Assembly: GCF_039652435.2 (NCBI RefSeq) | Contig: NZ_CP190246.1 | Span: forward strand, 1,674,001-1,738,000 | Direction of reading: 5' to 3' | From: Niabella insulamsoli | Lineage (GTDB): Bacteria; Bacteroidota; Bacteroidia; Chitinophagales; Chitinophagaceae | DNA length: 64,000 nt | Shown here: positions 50,286-60,046 of the stretch, piece after piece | Position numbering within the stretch: the stretch's first letter is position 1 | Layout: each line of letters begins with the position of its first letter | The notes under the pieces: model-generated | Database searches by the model: none | Told to the model about the DNA's origin: nothing | What the model saw: the letters and a program-made list of their open reading frames with translations, nothing else | Position numbers and translations under genes: made by a program

Positions 50286-51068
50286 ATGTTAGAGAATGGC
50301 TTTGAAAGACTGGTGACGGTTATGGATACCCTTAGGGAAAAATGTCCGTGGGATCAAAAGCAAACCATACAGTCGTTACGGCAGATGACGTTGGAAGAAA
50401 CCTACGAGCTTACAGATGCCATTTTAGAAGAAAACTGGGCGGATATAAAAGAAGAGCTCGGTGATCTGCTCCTGCATATTGTTTTTTATTCAAAAATAGC
50501 TTCAGAGAAGAAACAGTTTGATATTCACGACGTCGCGCATTCCATCTGCGAAAAACTGATTAAAAGACATCCGCATATTTATCCAGCGGAAGAGGTAAAT
50601 CCACAGTTGATTGAAGTGCAATCGGCAGAAGATGTAAAAAAGAATTGGGAGCAAATCAAACTAGGGGAAGGGAAGCGCTCGGTTTTAAGCGGCGTTCCCA
50701 ATAGTTTACCGAGTGTTGCCAAAGCCATGCGCCTACAGGAAAAGGCCAAGCAGGTGGGCTTTGAATGGAGCCACAAGGAGGATGTTTGGAGGAAAGTCGA
50801 AGAGGAAATGAAGGAGTTGTCTGAGGCTGTTGAAGGCGGTGACCAACTGCACCAGGAAGAAGAGTTGGGAGATTTGATGTTTTCGATTATTAATTATGCA
50901 AGGTTTTTAAATATTGATGCCGATGCGGCCCTTGAACGGACCAACAAAAAATTTAAACGGCGTTTTACGGAAATGGAAAATATGGCGCGGCAGCAAGATA
51001 AAAGTTTGAGGGATATGACGCTTGATGAAATGGATAAGATCTGGAATTTAGTAAAAGCCGGCGGTTAG
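50286..51068 (+). CDS. mazG: Nucleoside triphosphate pyrophosphohydrolase MazG
   Basis: A 260-residue house-cleaning enzyme that hydrolyses (d)NTPs to the monophosphates. It has the two tandem MazG domains of the family: the first with CPWDQKQTIQSL and EETYELTDAI...EELGDLLLHIVFY, the second with VEEEMKELSEAV and EELGDLMFSIINYARF. The EExxE...ExxD acidic metal ligands are present in both. The histidine kinase gene begins 2 bp after its stop. Confidence 0.94.
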   Translation: MLENGFERLVTVMDTLREKCPWDQKQTIQSLRQMTLEETYELTDAILEENWADIKEELGDLLLHIVFYSKIASEKKQFDIHDVAHSICEKLIKRHPHIYPAEEVNPQLIEVQSAEDVKKNWEQIKLGEGKRSVLSGVPNSLPSVAKAMRLQEKAKQVGFEWSHKEDVWRKVEEEMKELSEAVEGGDQLHQEEELGDLMFSIINYARFLNIDADAALERTNKKFKRRFTEMENMARQQDKSLRDMTLDEMDKIWNLVKAGG

Positions 51069-51070
51069 AA

Positions 51071-54000
51071 ATGCATAGTGTGCTAAAAAATAAGAATTTT
51101 TGGAGCTACGTCATTCTCGTCGCGGCGATATTTTTGTTTGCCTGCTCCTTCATCTTTCAATCGCTATCCTACAACCGGTCTTCTTTCGCCCAGCAGGTGA
51201 AATCGCTTGAAAAGCAAATTCATAAGCAACAGCAGGACGTGAAGATGGTTTTGGAAGACACCGCTTTGATAAGCCGTTTTAACTCGGGTCGCGCTACCCA
51301 GGCTGATCTCGATTTCCTTTATAAAAAGCCCTATTTTTTTTATCTCTACGGAACGGCAGGTACAACGCGTTATCTAAAATTTTGGAACACTGCGGTCACC
51401 ATCATTCCCGACAGTATTATTAACAATGGTAAGTCTGAGGAATTTTTACGGCTTTCAAACGGGTATTATTTTATTAAAAAAAGCGGATATAAAAACAAAG
51501 ATGGCTTGAAAGTGTGTTACGCCATCCTTATCAAATCGCAGTTTTTTATCACGTCGGATAATTTCAAAGAATCTTACCCACTCAACACCGGGCTTGACGA
51601 CATTGCTGAGATAAGCGACACGCCTACTTCGGATGTTGTAAGGTCCCTTTCGGGAAAAGTACTTTTTTATTTAAAGCAAAAGCCCGGCACTATCTCCGAA
51701 ACGGATGATTACGGATTTGTGATCCTCAGATTAATCAGCTTCTTCTTTATTTTTCTTGCCATTTATTTTATTCTTTTTAAAAGCGTTGTAAGAAAGTACA
51801 AATTCGCAGATATACCATTTTTTATTGCCTGCCTGCTGTTGTTTCGCATTTTGCTATACTTGTTTAGCGACTTGTTCCAGTTGCAACAGCTCGAGCTGTT
51901 CAATCCTGCTTTGTACGAAGCAGGCCGCATGCTGCCGAGCTTAGGTGATTTGTTGATCAGCAGTGCATTGTTTTGCTGGTTCGGTATTTTTATCTGGAAT
52001 CGCATTAAACCCGACGGGTCGGAGCCGCCTAAGCCGCAAAAGGGGCACGTACAGTGGATCAAAGGGATTCTTTACATTTTCTTTCTCTTGTTGCTGACGT
52101 TCACCACGGTCAACGTGATCAGGAGTATCGTTGCGCGTTCGCAGGTTTCATTTGACGTGACCAATTTCTTTAGCCTAAGCTTTTTCACAGCCGTAGGGTT
52201 TGTAATCCTGGCTTTTCTGTCGTTGGGCTTTCACTATTTTTCGCGCATTATTTATAATTATCTATTCCCATCTTTTGCAGGCCGCGTATATTATATCTAC
52301 CTGTTGATTGCTGTATTAGGGTTGTCATATATTGCCATTTCATCCACGCACTCTATCAAACTCTATCTTTTCTGCCTGTCGTGGCTGTTGCTTTATACTT
52401 TTTTATTCAACAATGAGACAGCGCTTAACCGGCTGATTCGCTTTAATATTTCCGGCATTGTTATCTGGATTTTTATTTTTTCAATCAGTATATCCGTGTT
52501 GATGCTCGCCGAAATAAACAAAGCCGAGTTGGCCCAGCGGAAGCTTTACCTTGAAAAACTTGAAACCAAGAGCAACCCATCCACCGAGCGCCTCGTGGTT
52601 ATGGCCAATACCTATTTGGATAACGATTTTTTCCAGGATAATTTTCACCGGTTGTACGACAAAACGCAAAACCAATTTCTACGGGACAGTATTTTGTCAA
52701 CCAATTACTATCGCTATCTCAGGGAGTATGCGGGTAGTATTTATTTTTTTGACAGCACGCATCAGCCGTTATTTAATCCCGGCGCGCTCACTTACGAATC
52801 TATCAATACCATCATCAGCCGGCAGTCGGACTCGACTGGTTTGCCCGACCTCTATATTTATGAAGCTTCATATGGCAACTTCGCTTATATTACTTATCGA
52901 ACGATTAAGGACGATGCCGGCCAGCTCGTGGGAAATGTTTGTATTATCTCCCAGCCGAAGAAGTTCTCATCGGTTGATATCAGTCCGGAGTTATTTCGCC
53001 AGTACCACGATTGGGAATTTTATAATTCGCCGGTCTATAGCTACGCGATCTATTCAGATAAATTATTGGTTTCGTCATCAAAAAAATATCCATTTACCTA
53101 CAGCCTGGTACAATCGCAAATACCCAAAACGACTTTTGAATTAAGAAATAATAATGGCTACAGCGAACTTTGGTATCGGCCAAGCGCGAATAAAGTGATC
53201 GTGATGACGCGTAAGAACGAACGTGTCCTTGAGACGATTACCTTGTTTTCTTATATTTTTTGCGCTTTTCTTTTTTTGGTAGCGCTGATTCAGCTGATGT
53301 CTAATTTGTTGAACTTGATTCTCAATAAAAGCCTCCTGAAGAAGCGGCTTCAATTCTCCACAAGCATTCGCGGGCAGATCCACAACACATTTATCCTGAT
53401 TACGCTGTTGTCATTCCTTGTAATCGGTATTGCCACGATCTCATTTTTTATTCAGCGCTTTGAAGATTCTAATGCCGAGCATCTTGGCCGGACAATGAAT
53501 ATAATGGTGAATGAAATGCAATCGCGAAAGGAAATTGGCTCTCTGGTTTATGAACAGGCGGACACCTTAAACTCGCAGCGACTGGAAGATATCATCAAGC
53601 GGGTGGCGGATATTCACGGGGTGGATGTTAATATTTACAATTTTAAAGGCGCTTTGCTCGCCAGCAGCCAGCCCGATTTGTACAGGAAGGGAGTTTTGAG
53701 TACGCAAATTGATCCGCGCGCTTATTATTATCTGTTGAGGTTGCGCCGCATTGAGCATACGCAGAAGGAAAAGGTTTCCGAGCTGAAGTACACTAATATG
53801 TATGCGCCGCTGAGAAATGATGCGGGCTTTTTCTACGCCTATCTCAGCATTCCTTATTTTACTTCCGAAAAGGTATTGAACGAGGAAATATCACGCTTCC
53901 TCGTCACGCTTATTAATTTAAACGCTTTTATATTTTTGATTACCGGGCTGGTCGCGCTTTTGATCACTAACCGTGTTACCCACTCATTCGCGTTGATACG

Positions 54001-54811
54001 CGACAAGCTTATGCAGGTCAATCTGTCCAAGAATAACGAAATGATCGTTTGGGAAAAAAATGATGAAATCGGAAGCCTGGTAGCGGAGTACAACAAAATG
54101 GTTACAAAACTACAGATCAGCGCTAATGCCCTTGCAAAATCGGAACGGCAGGAAGCCTGGCGTGAAATGGCGCGGCAGGTCGCCCATGAAATCAAAAATC
54201 CGCTGACACCGATGAAGCTGAGCCTGCAGTATCTGCAAAAGGCAATTAATAATGATAGCCCTAACGTTCAGCAGCTGACTTTCAATGTTTCAAAAACATT
54301 GGTAGAGCAGATCGACCATTTATCGAAGATTGCGGCTGACTTTTCCCAGTTTGCAAACATCAACCAGGTGAAAACAGAAGTGTTTGACCTGCATGAAGTG
54401 ATTCAACCGCTGATCGTTATTTACAGTAAAAATCCAGAAGTAGAATTGACCTGGCAACCCTTATCGCAGCCCATTCTGGTTTTCGCTGACAAAACCCAAA
54501 TGAACAGGGTGTTCACCAATTTATTTGGGAACGGCATAGAAGCCGCTCGTCCAGACATATCATTCAAAATGAGTGTGACTGAAAAGATAGAAGGTAATAA
54601 TGTGTACGTTACGGTAACGGATAACGGTGTGGGCATCAGCGAAGAGATGCTAAGCAAAATCTTCACGCCGAATTTCACAACGAAAAGTTCGGGCACAGGC
54701 CTTGGTTTGGCCATGTGTAAAACCATTATCGAACAAGCCGGAGGCGAGATATCATTCAATACCCATGTAAACGTGGGTACTTCTTTCCAAATTAAGATGC
54801 CGCTGGCTTAG
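51071..54811 (+). CDS. Large membrane sensor histidine kinase (NtrY-like)
   Basis: A 1246-residue kinase. An N-terminal membrane helix (about residues 10-32) and a periplasmic segment precede several further helices (about 215-480), then a second long extracytoplasmic region and another helix pair. A HAMP linker follows near residues 960-1010. The phospho-acceptor His1039 is in VAHEIKNPLTPMKL. The ATPase domain has an N box NLFGNGIEAA, a G1 box VTDNGVGIS and a G2 box KSSGTGLGLAMCKTI. The organisation resembles NtrY kinases, but the input is unknown. No response regulator is adjacent. Confidence 0.88.
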   Translation: MHSVLKNKNFWSYVILVAAIFLFACSFIFQSLSYNRSSFAQQVKSLEKQIHKQQQDVKMVLEDTALISRFNSGRATQADLDFLYKKPYFFYLYGTAGTTRYLKFWNTAVTIIPDSIINNGKSEEFLRLSNGYYFIKKSGYKNKDGLKVCYAILIKSQFFITSDNFKESYPLNTGLDDIAEISDTPTSDVVRSLSGKVLFYLKQKPGTISETDDYGFVILRLISFFFIFLAIYFILFKSVVRKYKFADIPFFIACLLLFRILLYLFSDLFQLQQLELFNPALYEAGRMLPSLGDLLISSALFCWFGIFIWNRIKPDGSEPPKPQKGHVQWIKGILYIFFLLLLTFTTVNVIRSIVARSQVSFDVTNFFSLSFFTAVGFVILAFLSLGFHYFSRIIYNYLFPSFAGRVYYIYLLIAVLGLSYIAISSTHSIKLYLFCLSWLLLYTFLFNNETALNRLIRFNISGIVIWIFIFSISISVLMLAEINKAELAQRKLYLEKLETKSNPSTERLVVMANTYLDNDFFQDNFHRLYDKTQNQFLRDSILSTNYYRYLREYAGSIYFFDSTHQPLFNPGALTYESINTIISRQSDSTGLPDLYIYEASYGNFAYITYRTIKDDAGQLVGNVCIISQPKKFSSVDISPELFRQYHDWEFYNSPVYSYAIYSDKLLVSSSKKYPFTYSLVQSQIPKTTFELRNNNGYSELWYRPSANKVIVMTRKNERVLETITLFSYIFCAFLFLVALIQLMSNLLNLILNKSLLKKRLQFSTSIRGQIHNTFILITLLSFLVIGIATISFFIQRFEDSNAEHLGRTMNIMVNEMQSRKEIGSLVYEQADTLNSQRLEDIIKRVADIHGVDVNIYNFKGALLASSQPDLYRKGVLSTQIDPRAYYYLLRLRRIEHTQKEKVSELKYTNMYAPLRNDAGFFYAYLSIPYFTSEKVLNEEISRFLVTLINLNAFIFLITGLVALLITNRVTHSFALIRDKLMQVNLSKNNEMIVWEKNDEIGSLVAEYNKMVTKLQISANALAKSERQEAWREMARQVAHEIKNPLTPMKLSLQYLQKAINNDSPNVQQLTFNVSKTLVEQIDHLSKIAADFSQFANINQVKTEVFDLHEVIQPLIVIYSKNPEVELTWQPLSQPILVFADKTQMNRVFTNLFGNGIEAARPDISFKMSVTEKIEGNNVYVTVTDNGVGISEEMLSKIFTPNFTTKSSGTGLGLAMCKTIIEQAGGEISFNTHVNVGTSFQIKMPLA

Positions 54812-54880
54812 AGGGGTGCATGACATCAAAAAAGCCAGCTGAATAATCAACCGGCCTTTTATAATTGAGTTCTGAAATTC

Positions 54881-55084
54881 TTAGTTGTTCAAAGAATCAA
54901 CCGCAGCAGCAGCAGCAGAATCAACTGTAGCAGCAGCAGAGTCGATAGTAGCTTGAGCTGAATCAGCAGTAGCTTCAACAGCAGCGTCTAAAGAATCAGC
55001 AGTAGCTTCAGCACTTTCAGTTTCAGCACTGTTACAAGCCGCGAAAGAAACAGCGATCAGAGCAATTGCGAATAATTTTTTCAT
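54881..55084 (-). CDS. Small Ala/Asp/Ser-repeat lipoprotein
   Basis: A 67-residue precursor with a lipoprotein signal ending SFAAC (Cys17). The mature 51 residues consist of repeats rich in ADS, ATA and VDS (for example ATADSLDAAVEATADS), acidic and low in complexity, and probably helical or disordered. It resembles small abundant envelope lipoproteins of Bacteroidota without a named family. It is convergent with the kinase gene. Confidence 0.72.
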   Translation of the reverse strand: MKKLFAIALIAVSFAACNSAETESAEATADSLDAAVEATADSAQATIDSAAATVDSAAAAAVDSLNN

Positions 55085-55219
55085 GATTGTTTTTTTTGTT
55101 TTAAAATTATAATTTGAAGATTAATACCGAAAACACAAAGAGGTAACCCAAAAACAAAAAATAATTTCAAATTTTTTTTTATTGACAATCAGTTTTTTAT
55201 GATTTAATAAATTAAAAAT

Positions 55220-55687
55220 CTATTTAATTTTTAAAAATTCTGGACTTAATGCGTCAAAAATGGTGCGATTGGTTTCATTTTCGGTGGCAAGATCGTGTAA
55301 AGTTATCTTTTCAAGCAGCGAGTTTACTGTCATTTGAATCATTTGCCATAGCGATCGCGACGAGCAATCTACCGAACTGGTACAAAATCGCATGACAGCG
55401 CCATTTTCATCCGTGAATTCTTTATCAAGCGGCGTACCCAGCGCTTCCAAAACGTTTTTGATAATAATTTCGGTGGCTGGTTTGGCCAAAACGTATCCGC
55501 CCTTGTTACCGGGTGTACTTCTTATAAAATTTGCCATGCGCAATAAGCGAGTTAGCTTGGCAATATAATGCTGGCTGAGCTGCTCCGTCTCGCTCAATTG
55601 CGGAATACTCATGCCGTCCTGGTCTTTGCAGGACGCAATGCGTATCAGTATTCTTAAGCCATATTCTTCCTGTGCAGTGATTTTCAT
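55220..55687 (-). CDS. Rrf2 family regulator, probable suf operon repressor
   Basis: A 155-residue winged-helix regulator. The N-terminal HTH follows MKITAQEEYGLRILIRIA, with the recognition region SQHYIAKLTRLLRMANF and wing TPGNKGGYVLAKP. The effector region has FCTSSVDC: Cys102 and Cys108 are spaced like the first two Fe-S ligands of IscR, but the third position is Trp114. It therefore could bind a cluster with another ligand, or use two Cys. It sits at the 3' end of the suf operon and probably reports Fe-S status. Confidence 0.85.
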   Translation of the reverse strand: MKITAQEEYGLRILIRIASCKDQDGMSIPQLSETEQLSQHYIAKLTRLLRMANFIRSTPGNKGGYVLAKPATEIIIKNVLEALGTPLDKEFTDENGAVMRFCTSSVDCSSRSLWQMIQMTVNSLLEKITLHDLATENETNRTIFDALSPEFLKIK

Positions 55688-55733
55688 GAGTTTCCTTTTA
55701 TAGTTTTCTGCAAAGACAATTTATTTTGAACAT

Positions 55734-56045
55734 TTACATAAAGCCGAGTTCGAGTTGAGCAGCTTCACTCATCATCGATTTGTTCCACGGCGGATCCCAG
55801 GTGACGGTCACCAAAACGTCTGAAACGCCCTCAATTGCTCTTACTTTTTCGTCCACCTCCATGGGCAGGCTTTGCGCCGCCGGGCAGCCGGGCGCGGTAA
55901 GCGTCATCAGCACAAACACGTTGCCGCCTTCATTAACTTCCACTTTATAAATCAGCCCCAGTTCAAAAATATTCACCGGAAGCTCGGGGTCGAAAATGGT
56001 TTGAAGCACTTCGACCACTCTGTTTTCTATTTCAGATTCGTTCAT
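55734..56045 (-). CDS. sufT: SufT-like Fe-S assembly factor (DUF59/MIP18)
   Basis: A 103-residue protein of the DUF59 (MIP18) family. IFDPELPVNIFELGLIYKVEV opens the domain, and LTAPGCPAAQSLPMEVDEKV carries the conserved Cys motif. Members help deliver or mature Fe-S clusters. Its place directly after sufE fits the suf pathway. Length is standard. Confidence 0.9.
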   Translation of the reverse strand: MNESEIENRVVEVLQTIFDPELPVNIFELGLIYKVEVNEGGNVFVLMTLTAPGCPAAQSLPMEVDEKVRAIEGVSDVLVTVTWDPPWNKSMMSEAAQLELGFM

Positions 56046-56073
56046 GATCTGCTATTTTAAAAATCCCGAAGCT

Positions 56074-56502
56074 TTAGTTTTGCCTGAGGCTGTAAGCCAG
56101 GGCATAATGTTTCATTTGTTTTACCATTGCCAACAACCCGTTTGAGCGCGTTTGTGCCAAATGGCTCGTCATGCCGATCTTATTGATAAAATCCATTTTT
56201 GCAGCGAGAATTTCTTCCGGCGAATGGCCGCTCAACACGCGGATTAGCATACTGATCAGGCCTTTTACTATCACCGCGTCGCTCTCCGCCTGGAAAAATA
56301 CTTTACCATCGCGATAGTCAGCGACCAGCCATACCGTTGATTGACAACCCTTCACTTTGTTCTCATCTTTTTTAAATTCGTCGGGTAGGGGCGGCAACTT
56401 TTTCCCCAGGTCAATAATATACTCATATTTATCATCCCAACTATCAAAAAGTGCAAAATCTTCTACTATTTCCGTTTCTGTTTGTTCAATTGTTTTCATC
56501 AT
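56074..56502 (-). CDS. sufE: SufE cysteine desulfuration protein
   Basis: A 142-residue sulfur acceptor that takes persulfide from SufS and passes it to the SufBCD scaffold. The acceptor Cys lies in VKGCQSTVWLVA (about residue 53). LGKKLPPLPDEFK and the C-terminal TSHLAQTRSNGLLAM complete the SufE pattern. It starts 10 bp downstream of sufS. Confidence 0.94.
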   Translation of the reverse strand: MMKTIEQTETEIVEDFALFDSWDDKYEYIIDLGKKLPPLPDEFKKDENKVKGCQSTVWLVADYRDGKVFFQAESDAVIVKGLISMLIRVLSGHSPEEILAAKMDFINKIGMTSHLAQTRSNGLLAMVKQMKHYALAYSLRQN

Positions 56503-56512
56503 GAGTCGAATT

Positions 56513-57763
56513 TTATCGCAGCACTTTTACCGCTCTGTTCAAAGCTTCCATCATCAGGTCAATTTCTTCCGTGGTATTGTATAGCGCGAATGACGCTCGT
56601 ATGGTTCCCGGAATGCAAAAATGATTCATCAGTGGCTCGGCGCAATGGTGTCCCGTGCGCACGGCGATACCGCGGTTGTCTAAGAGAACGCCGATGTCTT
56701 GCGGATGAACACCTTCGATGACGAAAGAAACCACACTCACTTTGTGATCGTTATCGCCTATGACCTTCAGCCCTTCAATCTCTTTCAATTTTTTTGTGGC
56801 ATGCGCCAAAAGCATATCCTCGTGGCGACGGATATTTTCTTTCCCAATTTTATTGATATAATCGATCGCGGGTTTCAGCGCTATGGCATCTGCAATATTC
56901 GGCGTGCCGGCTTCAAATTTATAAGGAAGATCGTTGTAAGTTGTCTTTTCAAAAGTTACTTCCCTGATCATTTCTCCGCCTCCCGCAAAAACAGGCATTG
57001 TTTGCAGCAACTCTTTTTTTCCGTAAAGAATGCCCATGCCCGTAGGCCCGAGCAATTTGTGGGAAGAGAAGGCAAAAAAGTCGCAATCCAGATCCTGCAC
57101 ATCAATGTCCAAATGCATGGCGCTTTGCGCGCCGTCGATCAGCACTACAGCGCCTTTTGCATGGGCTTTTTGGATAATCGTTTTTACGGGATTGACCGTT
57201 CCCATTGCATTAGACACATGATTTACCGCAACGAGCTTCGTTCGGTCGCTGAGCAAGTTTTCAAACTCGTCCATCAGCAACTCACCGTTGATATTTACCG
57301 GGATGACTTTTAAACGGGCCTTATTTTGCTCGCAGATAATTTGCCAGGGAACAATATTCGAGTGGTGCTCCATTCCGGAAATGATCACTTCATCGCCTTC
57401 CGCCAGGTTTTGCTTTGCCCAGGTATAAGCGACCAAATTGATGCTCTCGGTGGTGCCGCGTGTGTAAATGATTTCTTCCCGCGACTGCGCATTGATAAAG
57501 CTTTTAACCGCATCGCGCGTCGCCTCAAAATCAGCTGTGGCTTCCTCGGCTAACGAATGGATGCCACGATGAACATTGGCGTTATTGTAGCTGTAATAAT
57601 GGACCAGCGCATCAATCACCGATTGGGGTTTTTGAGAAGTGGCGGCATTATCAAAATATACCAAAGGATAGCCTTTCACCTTCCGGTTCAAAATTGGAAA
57701 ATCTTTCCGGATGCTTTCTATATCATAACCTTTAAAGGTTGCTTCAATTGTTGTATTCATCAT
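56513..57763 (-). CDS. sufS: Cysteine desulfurase SufS
   Basis: A 416-residue class V aminotransferase-fold enzyme that releases sulfur from cysteine. PLP contacts are visible in GMEHHSNIVPWQ, LIDGAQSAMHLDIDVQDLDCDFF and the Schiff-base Lys in FSSHKLLGPTGMGILYG. The persulfide-forming Cys lies in AVRTGHHCAEPLMNHF (about residue 369). The length is typical of group II (SufS) enzymes. Confidence 0.96.
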   Translation of the reverse strand: MMNTTIEATFKGYDIESIRKDFPILNRKVKGYPLVYFDNAATSQKPQSVIDALVHYYSYNNANVHRGIHSLAEEATADFEATRDAVKSFINAQSREEIIYTRGTTESINLVAYTWAKQNLAEGDEVIISGMEHHSNIVPWQIICEQNKARLKVIPVNINGELLMDEFENLLSDRTKLVAVNHVSNAMGTVNPVKTIIQKAHAKGAVVLIDGAQSAMHLDIDVQDLDCDFFAFSSHKLLGPTGMGILYGKKELLQTMPVFAGGGEMIREVTFEKTTYNDLPYKFEAGTPNIADAIALKPAIDYINKIGKENIRRHEDMLLAHATKKLKEIEGLKVIGDNDHKVSVVSFVIEGVHPQDIGVLLDNRGIAVRTGHHCAEPLMNHFCIPGTIRASFALYNTTEEIDLMMEALNRAVKVLR

Positions 57764-57842
57764 CGCACTACTTTGATGTCATTCAAAGCAAGACCGGGAA
57801 ACGGACATGCATTTCCCGGATTATTTTTGATGACACTTTATT

Positions 57843-59147
57843 TTATAAATTCAACTTCTTAACCACCAACGCATCGACAAAGCTTTGAACATTTTCATGC
57901 TTGATCTTTGCCAGCACATCAAGCGCAAAGCCGTGCAACAGGAGGGAAGTAGCTGTTTTTTCTTCAATACCCCTTGAGCGCATATAAAAAAGCGCGTCTT
58001 CATCTAAGCGGCCTACCGTACAGCCATGCGAACATTTTACATCATCCGCAAAAATTTCCAGTTGGGGCTTGGTATTAACGCTGGCGTTTTCTGATAAAAG
58101 AATATTACGGTTGCTTTGATAGGCATTTGTTTTTTGAGCGATCTGGCGAACGAAAATCTTTCCGTTAAAAACCCCGGTTGAATGCCCGTCAAGTACGCCT
58201 TTATAAAGTTCGTTGCTGAGGCAATTAGGTTCGCGGTTATCAACCACTGTATGGTTGTCAATATGAGTTTGATTGTCGCCCAGGTAGAGCCCGTACATAT
58301 TGGCTTCGCTGTAGGATGCGCTCATTACCATGTTCAGGTTATTGCGGATCAATCCTCCATTGAGGCACACCGTAACAACGTTGGCGACGCTTTTACCAAT
58401 TTGATGAACATGCGTGGTGCTTACCACTTTCGAGTTAGGCCCGTCGTTTTGAATTTTATATAAATCCAGAACCGCATCTTTTTCTACCACAAGTTCGATG
58501 ACCTGGTTGGTAAAGCTTTCGTCAGAACCGATGGTTACGAAGGTCTCCACGATCTGCACTTGCGCATTCTCGGCCAAATGAACCAGGCAGCGCGGCTGCG
58601 CAAAGATGGCGCCGTTGCGGGCGTCTGTAATATTGTACAGATAAACCGGGTGGCTCGCCGTTTTGCTTTTGAAAACATGAACAAATACGCCTTCCTGTAT
58701 AAAAGCAGTGTTTAATGCATTGATGCCGTCTTTATGATAAGCTGCACTGTGGCCCAAATGATCTTTTACGATCTGCCCGTATTGCTCGTGCGCCGTGGCT
58801 TCCTGAAGGGAAATAATTTCCAGTTCCTCCGAGCGCGTATGCGATAGCTCGGGGTGTAGGTGGCCGTTTACAAAGACAATTAAATTAGCATCTTCGTGGC
58901 CAGGAAGTTGCAATTCTTCAAGATCCGCAGCCGAAAACTGTTGTTCTTTTAAGTCTTTTGTAAAATGATAATCCTTATTGAAAAAATCGTTAATACGCGT
59001 GTACTTCCACTCTTCGTGCTTCACGGTGGGAATACCTGTTTGTTCGAATTCCCTAAACGCCTCATCTCTCACATCTTTGATATGATTGTCCACAGGATTT
59101 TCCTGAAGTTGTTGAAACCGTTCTTTAAAATATGATATTGTATCCAT
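57843..59147 (-). CDS. sufD: Fe-S assembly scaffold subunit SufD
   Basis: A 434-residue beta-helix protein that partners SufB and SufC. The C-terminal core EIFADDVKCSHGCTVGRLDEDALFYMRSRGI is highly conserved and includes the His that contributes to cluster assembly. The N-terminal part is variable, as in the family. It follows sufC by 75 bp on this strand, and sufS follows it. Confidence 0.95.
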   Translation of the reverse strand: MDTISYFKERFQQLQENPVDNHIKDVRDEAFREFEQTGIPTVKHEEWKYTRINDFFNKDYHFTKDLKEQQFSAADLEELQLPGHEDANLIVFVNGHLHPELSHTRSEELEIISLQEATAHEQYGQIVKDHLGHSAAYHKDGINALNTAFIQEGVFVHVFKSKTASHPVYLYNITDARNGAIFAQPRCLVHLAENAQVQIVETFVTIGSDESFTNQVIELVVEKDAVLDLYKIQNDGPNSKVVSTTHVHQIGKSVANVVTVCLNGGLIRNNLNMVMSASYSEANMYGLYLGDNQTHIDNHTVVDNREPNCLSNELYKGVLDGHSTGVFNGKIFVRQIAQKTNAYQSNRNILLSENASVNTKPQLEIFADDVKCSHGCTVGRLDEDALFYMRSRGIEEKTATSLLLHGFALDVLAKIKHENVQSFVDALVVKKLNL

Positions 59148-59222
59148 TGAATTGATCTGATAATTTGTTGATATACTAAAACTGTAAGCAGTTTCCTTGC
59201 CGCTCTTTATCGCTGTGCGCTT

Positions 59223-59972
59223 TTAAACCAGCGCGCTTTTGATAAAATCATATCCTTTTTCTTCCAGTTCGTATGCCAGTTCTTTTGTTCCTGATTTTAC
59301 GATCTGCCCGTTGTATAAAACATGCACAAAATCGGGAACAATATAATTCAGCAGGCGCTGATAGTGCGTCACACACAAAACAGCATTCTCGCTATTGCGC
59401 AACTTATTCACGCCGTTGGCTACAATACGGATGGCGTCGATATCAAGCCCGGAATCCGTTTCGTCAAGAATCGCCAGCTTAGGCTCCAACATGGCCATCT
59501 GGAAAATTTCGTTTCTCTTTTTCTCACCGCCAGAAAAACCTTCGTTCAGGGCGCGGCTCAACATAGCCTGGTCAATTTCTACCAATGCCATTTTTTCTTT
59601 CATTTTTTTAAGAAAAGAAACGGCATCTAATTCTTCTTCGCCACGATATTTCCTGATTTCATTTACCGCCGTCTTCATGAAATTAGTTGTGCTCAAACCT
59701 GGTATTTCAACAGGATACTGGAAGCTTAAAAAGACACCTTCGCCAGCACGTTCTTCCGGCGCCAGGTCTAAAAGGTCTTTACCCATAAATTCCACAGAAC
59801 CATCTAACACCTCATAATCTTCCTTTCCCGCAAGAACGGAAGCAAGCGTACTTTTTCCTGAACCATTTGGACCCATGATAGCATGCACTTCACCCGGATT
59901 GATTTCCAGATTAATACCTTTTAAAATTTCTTTTCCTTCAATACCTGCTCTCAGGTTTTTTATTTTCAACAT
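59223..59972 (-). CDS. sufC: Fe-S assembly ATPase SufC
   Basis: A 249-residue ABC-type ATPase that energises the SufBCD complex in the cytoplasm; no membrane domain is involved. Walker A is GPNGSGKSTLASVL (about residues 34-47), the signature GFSGGEKKRNEIFQM is the SufC variant, and Walker B is AILDETDSGLD. The H loop is VTHYQRLL. The length is standard. Confidence 0.97.
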   Translation of the reverse strand: MLKIKNLRAGIEGKEILKGINLEINPGEVHAIMGPNGSGKSTLASVLAGKEDYEVLDGSVEFMGKDLLDLAPEERAGEGVFLSFQYPVEIPGLSTTNFMKTAVNEIRKYRGEEELDAVSFLKKMKEKMALVEIDQAMLSRALNEGFSGGEKKRNEIFQMAMLEPKLAILDETDSGLDIDAIRIVANGVNKLRNSENAVLCVTHYQRLLNYIVPDFVHVLYNGQIVKSGTKELAYELEEKGYDFIKSALV

Positions 59973-60046
59973 TTTATATGCGATTTATTAAATTTTAGTT
60001 TAGATTTATGACTGAAAAAGCCCTGTTATTTTCTTATAATTAAAGT

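Noticed and set aside
54830..54866. Terminator between the histidine kinase and the small lipoprotein gene
   Set aside because: The candidate stem (AAAAGCC and GGCCTTTT) is short and interrupted by mismatches, so it was not listed.
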